Below the pieces are notes generated by a model. The model did not search any database. It was not told the DNA's origin and saw only the letters and a list, made by a program, of their open reading frames with translations. Made by a program: the position numbers and the translations under genes. Below, one piece after another: positions 43,747 to 57,024 of a DNA stretch of 64,000 nucleotides (position 1 is the stretch's first letter; each line of letters opens with the position of its first letter). The stretch is from Agrocybe praecox (taxonomy: Eukaryota; Basidiomycota; Agaricomycetes; Agaricales; Agrocybaceae). The DNA is taken from the NCBI GenBank assembly GCA_964017145.1, contig OZ024843.1, positions 1,231,001 through 1,295,000 on the forward strand, read 5' to 3'.

Positions 43747-45178
43747 GTTATGTCTCCCAACATTGACAGTGGCGAGAGACTTGCATTGAGTATCCAGGAC
43801 GAAACGCGAGACGAATACGGACGACATGGCATGTACGAGTACGCTTTATTTTTACTTCTAATCACCACCTACATGGAGAAGAAATGTAACATCATATATA
43901 ACCAAATCCATATAGCTCAATTCCTTCCGCGACTGTGATACATTTACGTTTGTCCTGCGTATCGATGAACGAGAAGTAGATGTGCTTTCAAGTTGCTTCG
44001 GTGACTCGGCTAAGTGAGCCCGAAGGTTACACCGAAAATTCCAAAGGCCCCTTTTACATCACAGAAGACCAACCTTTCGAACGATCTTACGGCATTTCCA
44101 CTCGTACGATATTGGCACAGCAACTTTCCGGAATGATTTGTGGGACCTTGGTAGAAGTTTTGGTCTAATTCAACATGTGGAATGCTTTCCTCAATTATCA
44201 TGATCCGCAAAACACGCAAAGCACATCAAGTGCCCTCACCATTGGGTATTTATTTATCCTTCCAATGGCCTAAGGTTGCCCTGTGCTGCGCCTTGAAGTT
44301 CTTCAGGTACGCAGACATGTATCTTCTAGCGGATTTAACAGAAGTGCAAACCTCTTCTGATTATACCATGTGCTTGTTTCTCATTCTGCCCTGTCCATAG
44401 CCAGGTGACTACCGATTAGTGCAATCGCAAGACCCGTTGTGAATGGACTTTGTAATTTTCAAGGTCTACCCGATATGTGTCGATTTTCAAGCTAGGAATG
44501 ATGTACTCGCAAGTTCTGTTTTCGTGGTATGTCTTTAGCTGGAAATATCTGTTGTCAACCAGTCTTGTAATAACGTCTTCTGCTTTGTCGACAGTGAAGT
44601 AACTTGTCTGTTGTGTGAATAATCAACTACTAGGGCTTTGGTTATGTAACATCGGTATGTATGATTTGCAATCACCACGGGCAGCTTGCCAATCGATACC
44701 GTTTGAGATCTGTCAACGAGCTTAGATTAAAATCACGTCCATACAGTAAGTTTCTAAGTTCAGTCTTTCGTGGGTCAACCACGCATAGCGATCTGAAGTC
44801 GAGTTTCTCTCTAGATAAGTTCCCATCTAGGTTAATTTACGCGACGCCATTTTTTTCCGGGAGTGAAAAATTGAATTGGATTGAATACTCTTTTCATGAG
44901 ACCGTCCGGGGACCAAAGAGAATTAAGCGTACCCCATTACTCGACCTATCAAGGCTTGCCTCAGCCGACAAGACAGCCTTTGACACCCGAAGCGACACTT
45001 CAAGGCAATTACGATAGGAAATGACCCACTGCGGGGCGCCGCACTTGACAGAACCTTGGCTCGAATACATTCCTTCAAGAAAATGAGAGCTCAATCGGAC
45101 CGAATCGTGGAGCTTGTGGATTGAAGTACTTGATGATTAACATAAACCTTTCCCCCAGGAACTATAATCTGATCGATT
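43747..45178. other. gene-poor 1.4 kb, ends in hydrophobin B promoter
   Basis: No gene recognised; only short ORFs. The last 230 bp contain the upstream block shared with hydrophobin A (about 44950-45080). Confidence 0.5.
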
Positions 45179-45752
45179 ATGTGTACCGCTACGCTCCTTC
45201 TCAATATCATCGCTTCTTATTCTATCCTTGCTGCCGCCCAATTTTGCAATACCGGGCAGATTCTGTGCTGCAGTGATTTAATTGGCGTACGTGTTTATCC
45301 GGTCTATTTATTATCAGCCTTTGATATCTGATTCTTGATACATGGTTTACAGTCTACTGACCCGCGAGCAGTGGTTCTTGGAGATGCTCTCGGTGTTCCT
45401 CTTCCTGGGGGACCGGGCTTGATTGGCTGTGCGCTTCCAAACTTCTGATTTGGGGAACCTAACTTAAAATAACACTTTTCATTCCTAGTGGCCTGTACCC
45501 CCATCCCTTTAATTGGCGTTGGTACTTCGTGGTATGTCACACTTACAGACACTCCCTCTGAGCTCTCCTTTCTTGTTCGTATTAACGATATTGCATCTCA
45601 GCTCCGGGAAACCCGCTTGTTGCCAAACTTACTTCGTAAGCGCCTTTCATGTTGTTCTCGGGTATCAAAAAATATCGTTAATCCCCCAATGTGTGATTCA
45701 GAGTGGTTCCATCGTTGCTTTTGGATGTACTCCCCTGAACATCAACCCGTGA
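45179..45752 (+). CDS. class I hydrophobin B
   Basis: Exons 45179-45286, 45353-45428, 45489-45531, 45602-45635 and 45702-45752 give 103 aa. Signal peptide LLLNIIASYSILAAA. Cysteines: FCNTGQILCC (C-x6-CC), IGLACTPI, TSCSGKPACC (x5) and FGC, a textbook class I pattern with the IGLACTPI motif. The last residues are TPLNINP. The splice phases equal those of hydrophobin A. Without splicing, exon 2 would stop at 45449, so the intron at 45429 (GTGCGC donor) is needed for a full-length protein. Confidence 0.88.
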
Positions 45753-48647
45753 TGGAACTCGTTTGAAATGAATTAATTTTGAATACATGATGGAACTTTG
45801 ACCATCTTCTCCATACAGGCTTCCGTTTCAGTGTAATTATTTAATCAATCAGAAAAAGAAAAGAAAAGTTTTGTATTTTCAACAGCTATTTATCCGCTAA
45901 ATAGCTATCGGGCTTGCCATATTTAGTATGTCCGACCTGTCAGGGTTCCCATATTGGTCAGCCCGATGTCTATTTGTCCAGGAAATACATAGGTATTCAA
46001 AATATAATGCGTATTTCTCAAGCGTTATTTTAACGAAAAATGGCCAATTAAATTCCTATAAGACGCTTTGCTTTGCGAGAGTTGTCCGAAATTCTAGGTT
46101 CACTGTAGACTGGCGACCAGTACGTTAGGTGGCGATTTGACATTGTCCATTACTTAATCGCTGCATTGTTTGGCTTCCTAAGTTCTAACATCAAGCGGAC
46201 AACAATCGGACCAGGTAACGGCTGGCCCTCACGAGCCTAGGTTCACTGATTCAGAGGTGGACCGTAGAGTTGATGCCAAGACTCGGAGTTGAAAACAGAG
46301 GGGCCGACGTACCGCGGCAGGATGCGGCATACCGGCATTAGACACCTGCAGCATTCCGTTGGCTTGTAATTGAACTTGAGTCTTGAGTTTCAAGTACGAA
46401 TAGAATTTCCCTTCATTAGATAATAATAAACGTACCGAATACACGAAATTATTCGAGAATCGAGCATACTGTTCCATACCTGCACTGTCATAATGTGACC
46501 CATTATAATACAGCGCTTAAAGAATACCCACCAGTGAATGCGAATGCGCGCTTCAAGTTAACAGCACCTTAATTCTAAAACACATTCGCATGGTAGGAAT
46601 GTATCGTGGAGACCCACGTAGTAGGTGAGTCAGCCTCACGTTTCTTCTCTTACCTATCGTTTACCAATCATCGACAACAAGCAAAGGTGATTTCTCATCT
46701 GGCCGCAGCAGAGTCCTCCTGTACGGAGCACGTTCTATGTCGTCAGGTGGTTCTGCGGGTGTGTGATCTTTGAATCGGTTAAGATCATCATTAACTGCTA
46801 CTACGTACCTGTTCCATATATTTTGTGGTGTGTCTGTCTGTGTATATGCGTGGAGAGCAGCCTGGTAATTTATTCGTGTACAGAACGTCTGAGAGGGGCA
46901 TCGCAGAGGCTTTGTCTGGGATCGCATGGAAAGAGAGATTGTACTGGGCCCTGGCCAGAGTTAGTCCTTGAGGTCAAAACCTTGCAATTGAGCCCCATTA
47001 AACGTGATATGAAACCAACACAGTGTCAACTCTCTCAATATTATTCGCAGAAGACCTTCACCATACTCTATGGAATTATTACCGGGTTATATAAATATTT
47101 TTGACTTCTGTGGTTAGACCTCAAGGAATCAACCGTGGCGCGTGAAGAATAAGCTTCTCTATACGTTCAACTTCAAATGAGTCTGTGAAATCTATCAGAA
47201 CGCGGAGCGGTAGTGCGTCCGCTCAGGCAATAAAGCGGATAACATTGATTGCGGTGAGGCCTTCATCATATGTCCTGCGTGCCTGGTAAGTACGTACGTT
47301 TCATGGTGATCGATGAGAGTTGCCGGGCGAAACCTGGTCTTCAATCGACCTTCTTTCTCGTTAGGTGGCATTTAATGGCAAACCTGGGTAGGCTGGTAAT
47401 TTGTAATCTCTTCTTCTCCGTATTCGGGTTTACGTATAGATAAGGCTCGACAGGATTAATGTTTATTTTTCTCGGACAGAATCTTCCGCAATGGTTGACT
47501 TTTACTATATTTCGAAACATGTATGCTTGGGTATCTCGGTCACAATGTGTGTTATTTTAGGAAATCCTACTGTAACTCTATGAATATTTTCTACAAGCTA
47601 AAACTGAGCAAGCACACTGTAAAGGCTCGTTCGAGCGCTTTGCACATAAGTCGTTGATTGGCGCCGGCCAAGAAATGATCGTCGATCATTTTACCTTCTT
47701 GTACTAGTCCGCAATTTGAAGAATAGACCGAGAAACGTGTGTCGTACGTACCTGACAGTATCATTGCGCGAGTCTCTTGATATTCAAGAGTAAACTCGTC
47801 TTACACATTCATTTCGGCATAAGGCTAAAGACGCCGCTATGACGAAGAACTTGGAGCACGTGCAAGCATAAACGATATGTTTTGTTTGTTTTACGTAGCG
47901 GGAAAGTCATTCTCCAAGGATACAAATATCATCTCTATCACTCCCTTATCTTTGTGCTCGGCGCTTTATCAACACCGGAGTTCATGTAAGGCTCGAAATA
48001 TATGTTGTACCTTTACCATTTGATGAACAAGGTATCTTGATTCTTGAGAATGAAAATGTTCTCACTTGGCTTGGGTACGTTCACCTCGTCTCCACGTTGC
48101 CCTTCTCGAGAACCCGTTGGGCATTCACGGCGACGATGTGATACGCGACGACGGCAATCATGGAGAGCATTCCTAGGATGTTGGCCAAGGAGTGCAATGT
48201 TGAATCACTTATCATGGTGCTTGGAATGGGATTAGTAGTGGTTCAGGTCGTTCAACGAGACCTCTTACGATAGTTAATGGCCTGGGATGTAACAAGGAGA
48301 TCATGGTGATGATGAGAAAGTTTCTGAGGCCGGACTCGGCATTCGGGAAAGACCGATGACGAAGCAGGATTAAGTAATATTGTTATCGCAGGGTGTGGTG
48401 GCCGTGTTTGAGGGGATCGCAAGCTCAGGATCCTTGTGTTTGGAGTCCCCAGTGAGCCAGAGCTCTAGCCAGTAGACTCTCTCCGCCTTTCTTTTCCTTC
48501 TTCTTTCCTTTCTCTTGTGTATTCATCGCTCTGGATTTCTTGCAATCTCTCCCTTTCTCTTAATCGTACTAATACCCCCGTTTTTTCCCTGGAATTTGGC
48601 TCGATATCGGTAGGAAAAGAAGCCCTTTCAAACCCTGCGTATTCAGC
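45753..48647. other. gene-poor 2.9 kb
   Basis: No convincing gene. The ORF on the minus strand at 46661-46927 (88 aa) has a possible GTACGT donor inside and no family signature. Sequence near 48440-48647 is the promoter and leader of the DUF7918 gene. Confidence 0.45.
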
Positions 48648-49774
48648 ATGCCCCTTCAACTTAATGGCGTGGAAGCGTGGATAACGCTTGAAAACAAGAA
48701 GCAGGTGCAGGAGTTCCAGCACGAGGTCGATGAGGAGTCAGGCGTAGCTACGTGCTGGATAAGCGGAGAGCCTGGTCAAGTGAGTCTTTCTCTCTTTCTT
48801 TATGTGGGGTATAATATACCATGCGGAAACGGAAATTATCCTCTTTGCCTTCGTCCTTGACATTCTGATCTGATTGGCGACATATGTAAACAAATACTAA
48901 CCCCCTATTTTGTAGTCTTTTACTCTTCGCTGGAGGGATCTGACCTCTCCGGATTCCCCATATCATCAGGATATGAGCGGGTTTGGGTCCATGGATGGCT
49001 ATACACTTGGTGGTCGAGTCCTTCAGGCTCGCAGTTATGCACCCTCGATGTTTTCTCGGGTTGCAATGTCCCCAACGTCATGTTTACCTTTGACGTTTTC
49101 ACAACTTCCTAGAGCCGTTGGTTAGTTTTCAAGACAAGATTTTTAGATCATTTTTGACAATTTCTTTTAGGCATTGGTGAAGATTGGGTAACACTAGGAA
49201 CGATCTCGCTGGATGTCCACGTCGTCCAAGTAGGCGAAGCCAACAGGGTTCACGAGGGATATTCAAGCTTTTACAGACGTGACGAGGGCTCCCCTCTATC
49301 ATCTGCAACTCCGTTCAGTTCAACAGAGGTTACGAGTCTGCGGAAAATAGCCACATTTATTTTCAAATATCGCCCCATAGGTATGCCGTGATAAATGGCT
49401 TTTCTTCGCGGATCTTACGACTAATCTGTACCTCCGTTTTTACCAGAGATTTTGCAATATCATCACATCGCAACGCCTGCGTTCGGACATTCCAGCTTAC
49501 CATGGATGATCGCAGGACCTCGCACGGGAGAGAAGCGTTCGGCTTCGGACGATGACTACGATGAAGACTTGATGGAAGCTGTTAGTCCCATTTATAGTAG
49601 TAGCGGCGGGTCTGATTCAGACTCTTCCCAGGTAATTCGCTTTCATCGTCAAATTTCTCATGGACTCGTTCTGATGTTACTTTTTATAAGGATTACACTG
49701 TTACAAAGCGTGCTCCCAGGCGGCTTCTCAAGGCCAACTACTACGGCCCCTTGGCTAAGCGGGCCAGAGCTTAA
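48648..49774 (+). CDS. DUF7918 domain protein
   Basis: Exons 48648-48779, 48916-49120, 49171-49380, 49447-49631 and 49691-49774 give 271 aa. The N-terminal beta-rich domain has the DUF7918 look: MPLQLNGVEAWITLENKK, ATCWISGEPGQSFTLRWRD, DGYTLGGRVLQ, then GIGEDWVTLGTISLDVHVVQ and ATFIFKYRPIEILQ. The tail is acidic (DDDYDEDLMEA) and ends with a basic LAKRARA. This family is widespread and often multicopy in Agaricomycetes, with no established function. No signal peptide. Confidence 0.82.
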
Positions 49775-52226
49775 ATGTGCAACCCTATGGCTCTCAAGGT
49801 GCTAAACGACTCGGACCAACTGAGATCTATTCTTTCTGAGCACTGCTCAGTCCACTCATTTTTAAAAGCACTTTACTTCCTACCTCGCCGCCTGGGTAGT
49901 CACCGACCCATCATCTGCTCCCAAACCCCGCTCCACCCATCCTCCAACACGTACGCTCTCCCTTTTTCGCCGTGTTATCTGGTGCTACTTCGACATTCTT
50001 TTCTCAACAATTACATGAAACCACGTTCTAAGCTAATCTTTTTGTCCCTCTACTCATCATCGCCTCTCTCCCACATTTTATAGACGGAAGAGAGAACACC
50101 TCGTACGTATACTTACCGATGCCAAAATCTATTTTGGCATCACCTGATCTACTCTATGCTTCATTTTTTTTCGTTCTTTACTCTCCTTTAGTGCCTATTG
50201 CATACTTATTGTTGTACCATCTCCTCTACTGATCTTACCTTCAAAACCACAAAAAAAAACCACTGTCGCTCGCTTGCGTACATGTACATACATACATCTT
50301 TTCCTGCTCGTTTTATGCTGGGTTGCTTCTTTGTCTTCTCGCTTCGTTGTCGTTGTCGTTGTCGTTGTCTTTTCGAGTTGGGGACGGACTGTTCTTTCAA
50401 TTTGACAAAGGACTGACTGTAAAGTAAATAAATCCATATACATTTACATTTACATATGTGATTGTTTGACCGATTAATTGCTGCCATGTCCTGTAACCTG
50501 TCGTCCTTTCGGGTGCTTCTGCCTCCCGAGCTACTTCAACTTTTGACACTCCTTTAGCACTTTTTTTTACAAGTAAACAGTGAGCGCCCGTCTCGGGGAG
50601 GGGACGTGAGTTCACAGCGCTTATTTCTGGCGTTGGCAGCGGTCGACTGCCGGCGGCCTCATTTCAATGTCTGTCTAGGTTTAAACTCTAACTGAATTGC
50701 ATTGAGAGCCCTTGTTGAGCTTGAGGGAAATTCATTTAAATCTTAATAAACATATGCACGCTGTCACTGGTATCCATCTTAACTGCGTCTACCCCATGTG
50801 TTCGGGCTAAGCGCAGCAAGCGTTTAACGAGGATCGAATGAGAACCTGAGAAATCTACCACTTGGGGAATTTACTTTATTCCGACTTGAATCTTCAAGCA
50901 ATATAAAGCGTGGTATACGTATATATTAGTACGTCGAGTCGAGTTTCTATTTAATGGACGGCGAGGGCTCAACCAGCTGATCGCAACAGAACGGAGAAGG
51001 ATAGGGAAAAATTGTGATACATCTACACCAATAGTGAAAGACCCGGTATCTTACAACGTACATAGAGTTTCATGTAGGAATCCAAGATGGACAGTTCCTG
51101 CATTTTTCGCCCAAGTGCCATGTATGCATGATGGACATAACTCAATTCAGTTCAGGGGCAACATATCATCGAAAAGGGGATTTTTTGTTCCGGCACCGGT
51201 CCAATTATAAACACTCTGATTCCCTCCTGTAATATAACCTATAAGTGCACATCACAATATATATTGCATGTGTATGTGTGTGTATGTCGAGTCGTAGGCT
51301 AATTATAGCCGCACAGCCCCAAACCAAAAAATGCGGGGAACACACAAACGCACTTGTTCTCTCTTTGGGAAAAAAAGATCTAGCCAGGGTATTGTCGGAA
51401 TGCAAAGACCAGGGAATTGGTGCGCAACCCAACGGTCGTGTGGTATCAAATCAGCGTAAGTGAATGAATATATGGCACTTAGGGTCTAACAGACCTGTGA
51501 CGACAATTGCACTCCATATAGAGTACATAACAATCAGGCGCTGGCGTTCAATAACTAACTTATCGGTATCCTAGATGTTTACTACTACAGATTCACCCAC
51601 GTGGTTATTTATTTACTATTTTTAGTAATGTGTGGCGCATGCTGCTGGAGCTCTAGGGAATCCCTGCGGTATACGATACGGCCGTCAGAGAGTCTTCGTG
51701 TAGATGACTCTGATGTCCTGAAATAACTTGCGGTACATCATTTTTATTACCTTTGTGAAGTAAGTCGTTTTACGAGTTCCTGACACCATCCCGTAAGAGG
51801 CTTCAATTACCGTCCCTGTCGTTCTGCCCATCAATGAGTTATATTTCCCCGCATTTAATCGCCGCTCAGCAGAAGTGGAAGGAGTGCAGGTGCGTATTCG
51901 CCAGAAAGATGCCGATATAGACGGTATCTGCGTTATCAGTCATTCTTCCATCCCGGATGTGCGATGGGTGGCGAAAATGCCGATGTATAAGTGTCGATTG
52001 AAATCGCGATTGCCGAGTCTCTTGAAATCGAATCGAATCTTTGTCGTCGCGGGGTCATACTATTAATATCATATTCGGCTACCCTTCCAAAACGAATTCG
52101 AACATCAGCTCACCTCTTGAACAATCAATCACTCACCCTGATTTATGTTTGCGTGCATATTATAAGTATCCCTTTTAAAGATGCGAGTCATTTTCTCCTC
52201 TCCTGTATTAAGGTCCTTCGATTGAC
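49775..52226. other. gene-poor 2.45 kb
   Basis: No gene recognised. Contains a short hexanucleotide repeat (ttgtcg units, about 50345-50371). The ORFs at 51245-51463 and 51875-52066 lack any family feature. Confidence 0.45.
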
Positions 52227-53975
52227 ATGGGTGGTTCGACATTGGTCAACTCTGCCTCTGACAGAGTCATCGCAGATGCTGCACGCATACCACATACTCA
52301 ACACGAGTTCTACTTACCATCCAGCTCCCAAACAGGAGGGTCATCCCCGCCATGGGCCATTTTGCGAACTTTCTCAAGGCCGACAATGATAACGCCCAGG
52401 TATCCCCGTTTTTACGGAGGAGATCACGTCAAAGGTGAAGTTCTCCTCAATCCAAATTATTCCCAGCGTGTGGTTTCCATCGACATCCTGGTTCGTTCAT
52501 TTTGCCCATCCTCTAGCGCGAACCTCTGAAGGGGATCTAATGTACTGTGTGTTAACAGTTAAGAGGGACAATTAAACCCGGAGTTGGCGGTGGGGAGTCA
52601 TATTGCTTCCTTGAATACCCTCACCATGTCTGGAGTGGTGCTGCAAGTACCGAAGGGTCCTCAAGACCACCTGGCGGAGCGAAAAAATCGGACAACACGG
52701 CTTTTGTCTTCTCATTTCCGTTCCCTGCAAGCGTGGAGTACGGTGCGCCATCGGGTCGTCCTCGACAGCACAATCGCACGTTACATCGAATCCCTCAGAC
52801 CACCTTCGACATTGACGCTAGTATTCGAGTAGAATACGACCTGGTCGCGAGGTTTACCCATCGTACTAGTGATGTGCGCCTAACCAGTCCATCTGAGTGA
52901 GTTGTCAGTCCATCACCGTGCTGTCAAAGCTTCGTCAAAGCTGATTTGAGGTGATGACTGTGCCTCCGGTGTTATATAAATTATCTAGGATCAAATCTAA
53001 AATCCTTTTCATTCCTGACATAACACCAAACCCACCATCCCTCATGAGACAGCAAGCATACTCCAGGAACGCGCCCCTGCCCAGCCCGGACATCGATCCT
53101 CAAGGTTGGGTTGCTTTACCGTCATTATCTGTGGTCGGATTCTCGAAACATCATCACAAGATTAAGCTGAACTATGCCGTACGTTGACGCGCGTCCTATG
53201 TTCCATACAACCGATAAACTGACTTTTGGCCCTGATAGCTCCATCTGGCCAGCCCTGTTCGTCAGCCTCGCTTTCCTTCACAATACACTGACTTGACTTA
53301 CTTTTTTTTAAAGTTATCATACACGAGGGGGACTTCTCTACCTTGCTATCTGTGGATATCGGGCGAAGACGCGCAATCAGTCGACTCGATAGCAACGTCA
53401 GAATTGTTGTACATGCGGCTTGTGCGACAAACACGGTTTTTCGAGAATCCTGCCAAAGGGACCGAACAATACCTCAATAACCAACAGCCGCGCGTATTAG
53501 AGGAGGTGCAGGAAGTTGGACGTGCAACATGGTGGTATCCAAGTGCTGTCCAGCAGGAGCGCTGTTTCAGAAAATTAGAAGGGGAAATATACCTCGCCGA
53601 GGACCTTGAACCTTCATCAAGCTTTGTGCCCCTCTCTGTGAAGGTTGGTTTGTCAGTCACTAAACCGGCTTATATGATTACTAATTTTTGTTTCAGTACA
53701 AAGTGGAACTTTTACCCTTCAATCACTTGAATAAGCATTTAGTCCGACATTCAGAAACCGGCAGTAATCAGCAGGGACCAAATATCATGTTATCCCAATC
53801 CATCACAATCGCCACCGTAGCAGCCGATGGTCCTCCTCAGAGAACATCGTCGCAGCCACGGAGGTCTTCGCCGCGGTTTTCAGAACAGGGGCAAGGTCCA
53901 GGAGCAGGGGGTCACCATGATCTCGAGCGTGTTCGGGATTGGGTTCGGTTCGTCGTCGTCTTATCTGCACCGTAA
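52227..53975 (+). CDS. arrestin-like protein
   Basis: Exons 52227-52490, 52559-52896, 52989-53178, 53314-53643 and 53697-53975 give 466 aa. Arrestin N-domain features: YPRFYGGDHVKGEVLLNPN followed by VSIDILLRGTIKPG and SFPFPASVEYG; the C-domain begins ITPNPPSLMRQQAY, with LSYTRGTSLPCYLWIS. Fungal arrestin-related proteins recruit ubiquitin ligases to plasma-membrane cargo; no PPxY motif was noticed in this copy. The acceptor at 52988 was chosen because nearer AG sites create stops. The 3' end is less sure: a splice near 53940 could change the last residues. The C-terminal 60 residues are Ser/Gln/Pro-rich. Confidence 0.75.
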
Positions 53976-54116
53976 TTAACAATTGATGCTTTTGCAGTTC
54001 TCATGAAAATTGAAGTAATTTTTTTTTTGCTTTGCATGGTTTTGTTTTGGTATTATGTTTCCTGTAATTGTGGTCTCCAGGGGTAAATGTTGACAGAATT
54101 GTACACGCGGGGTAAT

Positions 54117-55473
54117 TTAATGTTTCTTTGCTCTTCCAGTGTGTTTCTTGCTTTCAGGCGCGTCCAGAAAGCCGCCCAGGTCCAGAGCATTCCGTGCCGC
54201 TTGATTTATGTGCTTGAAACGGTCAGGGCCCAGGTGAATTCCGCCAAAGTAGCGTGTGACGACAACTAGAACGTTGTTCACGTCCTATAAAGACGCATAA
54301 ATCAGCAAAATTGCATAGACAACACATGGCAGGCAGAACGCACAAGTATTTGTAGAAGGTGTGCGATTCGACCACCAGCCGCCGTTTCACCGTCGTCATC
54401 GTTATCTGCGGGTAAAGTTATATACAAAGAATGAAAAACATACAGAAAACGAAAATACCTTGATGAAGCACGTCGTCAGCCGTACATCGCCAGGCATTGA
54501 TGATGGGGTGCGCTGCACGGGCTATTCGTCTATCCGACATCAAGTAAGATAGTATTTGGGGTACCTTATGATTTGCATAAGATAATTTGGACAAAGTGGA
54601 AGTCAATGGAGCAAGAACCTGAGATGGGTGCTGAATTCGACAAGCGCGACCTACGAATGCGCTCTTTCTGTCGGTGATAGGTTCTGCGACATAGATGTTT
54701 ACTCCGGTGGGCAGTGTTGGAGCAGGATAGTCGTTCTTCGTATGGGAAATCGAATTGTCCTCTACATCGGCGGAAGAAGCAGCTGGATCCCTGGGCGGTG
54801 ACGAATGCTCTTTTGAGTCTTCTCGTAAAAGTTCTTCGACCTTCTCAGCACTAAGCCTTTCTTCGTACCATTGGAGACAACGTTCCAGGGCATTCTGGAG
54901 TCCGTCAAAAACGCATACGGTATCTGCGGACCACTCTACGCCATTCACAGATATGAATGTGCGCAGGATGGATCCGAAGAGATTGGAATCCGCTCCGAAA
55001 GGGCCAATGTATTTGGACAAGAGCTGGAGCTGAGGAGGGGATGATAATGGATACGTTTCCGGGATAGAAACAAGGATCTTGACGGATATCTCTTCATGTG
55101 GTGATGGAAGGCTAGGCTAGTTTCATTATCTATCCTTTTTCGAATGATCATTCCGCGTGTGAGACCGACCTTAGCACAACTTCATAACGCAATGTTCCAT
55201 CATTGCTAATGGGAGACCGTTTATCTTGACTTGAAGGCGGATGCCATAGTCGCACCACGTCGTCTCCGTAAATGGATTGGAGAACTGTGTTGAAAGAGCT
55301 CTTTGAGATGCCACGCAAATTTTCCCGAGTTCATAACAGCCCATACCCTGTATTTCTGACGCTACAGCCTCTCTCTCGGGATTTTGAAAGAGTTCAGCGA
55401 GGAAATTCTCTAATTCCTGGGCGCGTTGTGTATCATCTTCCGTCGATGATGATGAACCAGAAGAGCGAGGCAT
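54117..55473 (-). CDS. YIH1: YIH1/IMPACT homologue (RWD plus UPF0029)
   Basis: Minus-strand exons 55473-55347, 55284-55170, 55111-54459, 54405-54344 and 54284-54117 give 374 aa. The N-terminal RWD domain contains LQSIYGDDVVRLW and VSIPETYPLSSPPQL. A Ser/Glu-rich linker leads to the IMPACT domain: ITDRKSAFVGRACRIQHPSQ, DNDDDGETAAGGRIAHLLQI and NVLVVVTRYFGGIHLGPDRF. In yeast Yih1 binds Gcn1 and dampens activation of the amino-acid-starvation kinase Gcn2. The model needs a first intron that shifts frame (CAG-G/GTATGG); the unspliced frame runs on but loses the RWD motifs. It diverges from ATG29 across 199 bp. Confidence 0.92.
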
Positions 55474-55672
55474 GACAAATTTATCTTATCTGTATTTTGA
55501 TGAAATCAAGATCATGTGTGATCATCGTGGTTGAAAGTCAAGTTACAAGTGACAACAATTCCGCATGGCGCCTCTTTGTTGTCGACAACGACCACGGTCT
55601 CAACATTCAAAAGTTTCAACATCCAAAATACTTGGCTGGTAACATAAAACAACCACCTGGAAATTTACACAT
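55474..55672. promoter_or_regulatory. 199-bp divergent promoter, YIH1 and ATG29
   Basis: Start codons of the two genes lie 199 bp apart on opposite strands, so they must share this region. No TATA box is obvious; tgacaacaattccgcatggc is near the middle. Confidence 0.6.
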
Positions 55673-57024
55673 ATGCCTATGACGCCTTCTGTCCGCGTTG
55701 TCGTAAAGCTACCTTACGACCGCCCCGAAAACCCCCCCAATGACCCGCCAAAGGTGGGTTCTTAAACGCTCAGCCGTCTTGTCCATATAACGAATACCGA
55801 AAAGATCGAATGGACCGCTGAAAAGGCAGATATCCTATGGAAAGTAATCGAACGGTCCCGCTCAGTCGATAGCCCGGGAGCTGATTGTATGTTCGCTCTT
55901 TCTTCCTAGTAGTTGCTCTATTGAAACCTTGTTTCAGGGAAAGGTCTTGCTGCACACTTGGAAGTACCCCTGCCCTACCTTCTATATCGCATAAATGCAA
56001 GGTTTCAAGAAGATATTCGTGGCCTACGAGACATACAGGGGGCGCTTAGCCCAACAAGTGCCCAATCTCAGAAGGCACAAGACTTCCCGGAAAAACCTCA
56101 GACTTTGGCTAGCCGCATGGCTGGAAGTGACCCCATGTCATCATCTCCTCTTGGATCTCCTCTTGGCGTTCGTGCGCGCTTGAACTCTCTAGGTACTCAC
56201 TCTCCGAAACCCAAGCACACAGTCTCGTCTTCTACTTTAACTTTGCAAGCAGCAAATGCCCGGAAATCTTTTGCTCCCATGGAACCACCATCTCCTTCAA
56301 CGGACTCTGAGAGTGATTCTGACGATTCTGAAGTGGATCGCAAAGCAGAGGCTGATGATTCTCTCACACGGAAATTAGCAGATCTACAAAAGATGATGAC
56401 CGTTGACACAATAGGCTTGGTGACTGGGAATCGGGCTCGGGCTAAAGGCAAAGCCAGAGACCGAGGGCGTTCAGCACCCCTTTCCCCTCGGTCAGTAGGC
56501 AGCCTTAGTTCAAGAGTGGACACCTTATCGAGCAGGAGTGCGAGCCAAAGCGTGTCTAGTGCAAGTTCTCCTCAAGGATCTATACCCGAGATAACTTCTA
56601 CTTCTGGGGACTCTCAGCCACAGTCGCCTATGGGGAAAAATTTCTCGCACAAATCCTCTAGTCCGCCTGCCCTTTCTTCGAGGAACGCCTTGAGCCATGC
56701 TCATAATCGGCGCTATGACAGGACGAGTGATTTTGGTGGTAGCCTTGGTTCTGGAGTTTCGAGCCTCAGCGACCTCAGTGGTAAGTCGATAATTTCCATC
56801 CTTTCAGCGCCACCTTTTAATTATTCTTTCTTTCTCGATAGACGCGAGTTTCTCTGCATCGGCTTTAGACAGTAGTGTGTTCAATCTTGGGTCCAATTCA
56901 AGACTGTCAGTCATCTTTCTCATGTTCATTTGTTATTGATGTTGAACGTTGAACACCTATTTGTAGTTCACAACTTAATAGGACTCGCGCCTCGAACAGG
57001 ACGCATTCTGTTGTACCACAATAA
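55673..57024 (+). CDS. ATG29: autophagy-related protein 29
   Basis: Exons 55673-55753, 55805-55886, 55938-56780, 56842-56905 and 56967-57024 give 375 aa (a second ATG lies two codons in). The N-terminal Atg29 domain is clear: VRVVVKLPYDRPENPPNDPP, IEWTAEKADILWKVIERSR, DWKGLAAHLEVPLPYLLYRI, ARFQEDIRGLRDIQ. The remainder is Ser/Pro-rich and disordered with an acidic patch (DSESDSDDSEVD) and ends RTHSVVPQ. Atg29 joins Atg17 and Atg31 at the phagophore assembly site during starvation-induced autophagy. The domain depends on removing two 51-nt introns at 55754 and 55887. Confidence 0.92.

Noticed and set aside
46661..46927. 88-aa minus-strand ORF
   Set aside because: No signal peptide, motif or CaaX end; the internal splice sites give no better protein.
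50345..50371. Hexanucleotide (ttgtcg) repeat
   Set aside because: Too short to be more than a simple microsatellite.
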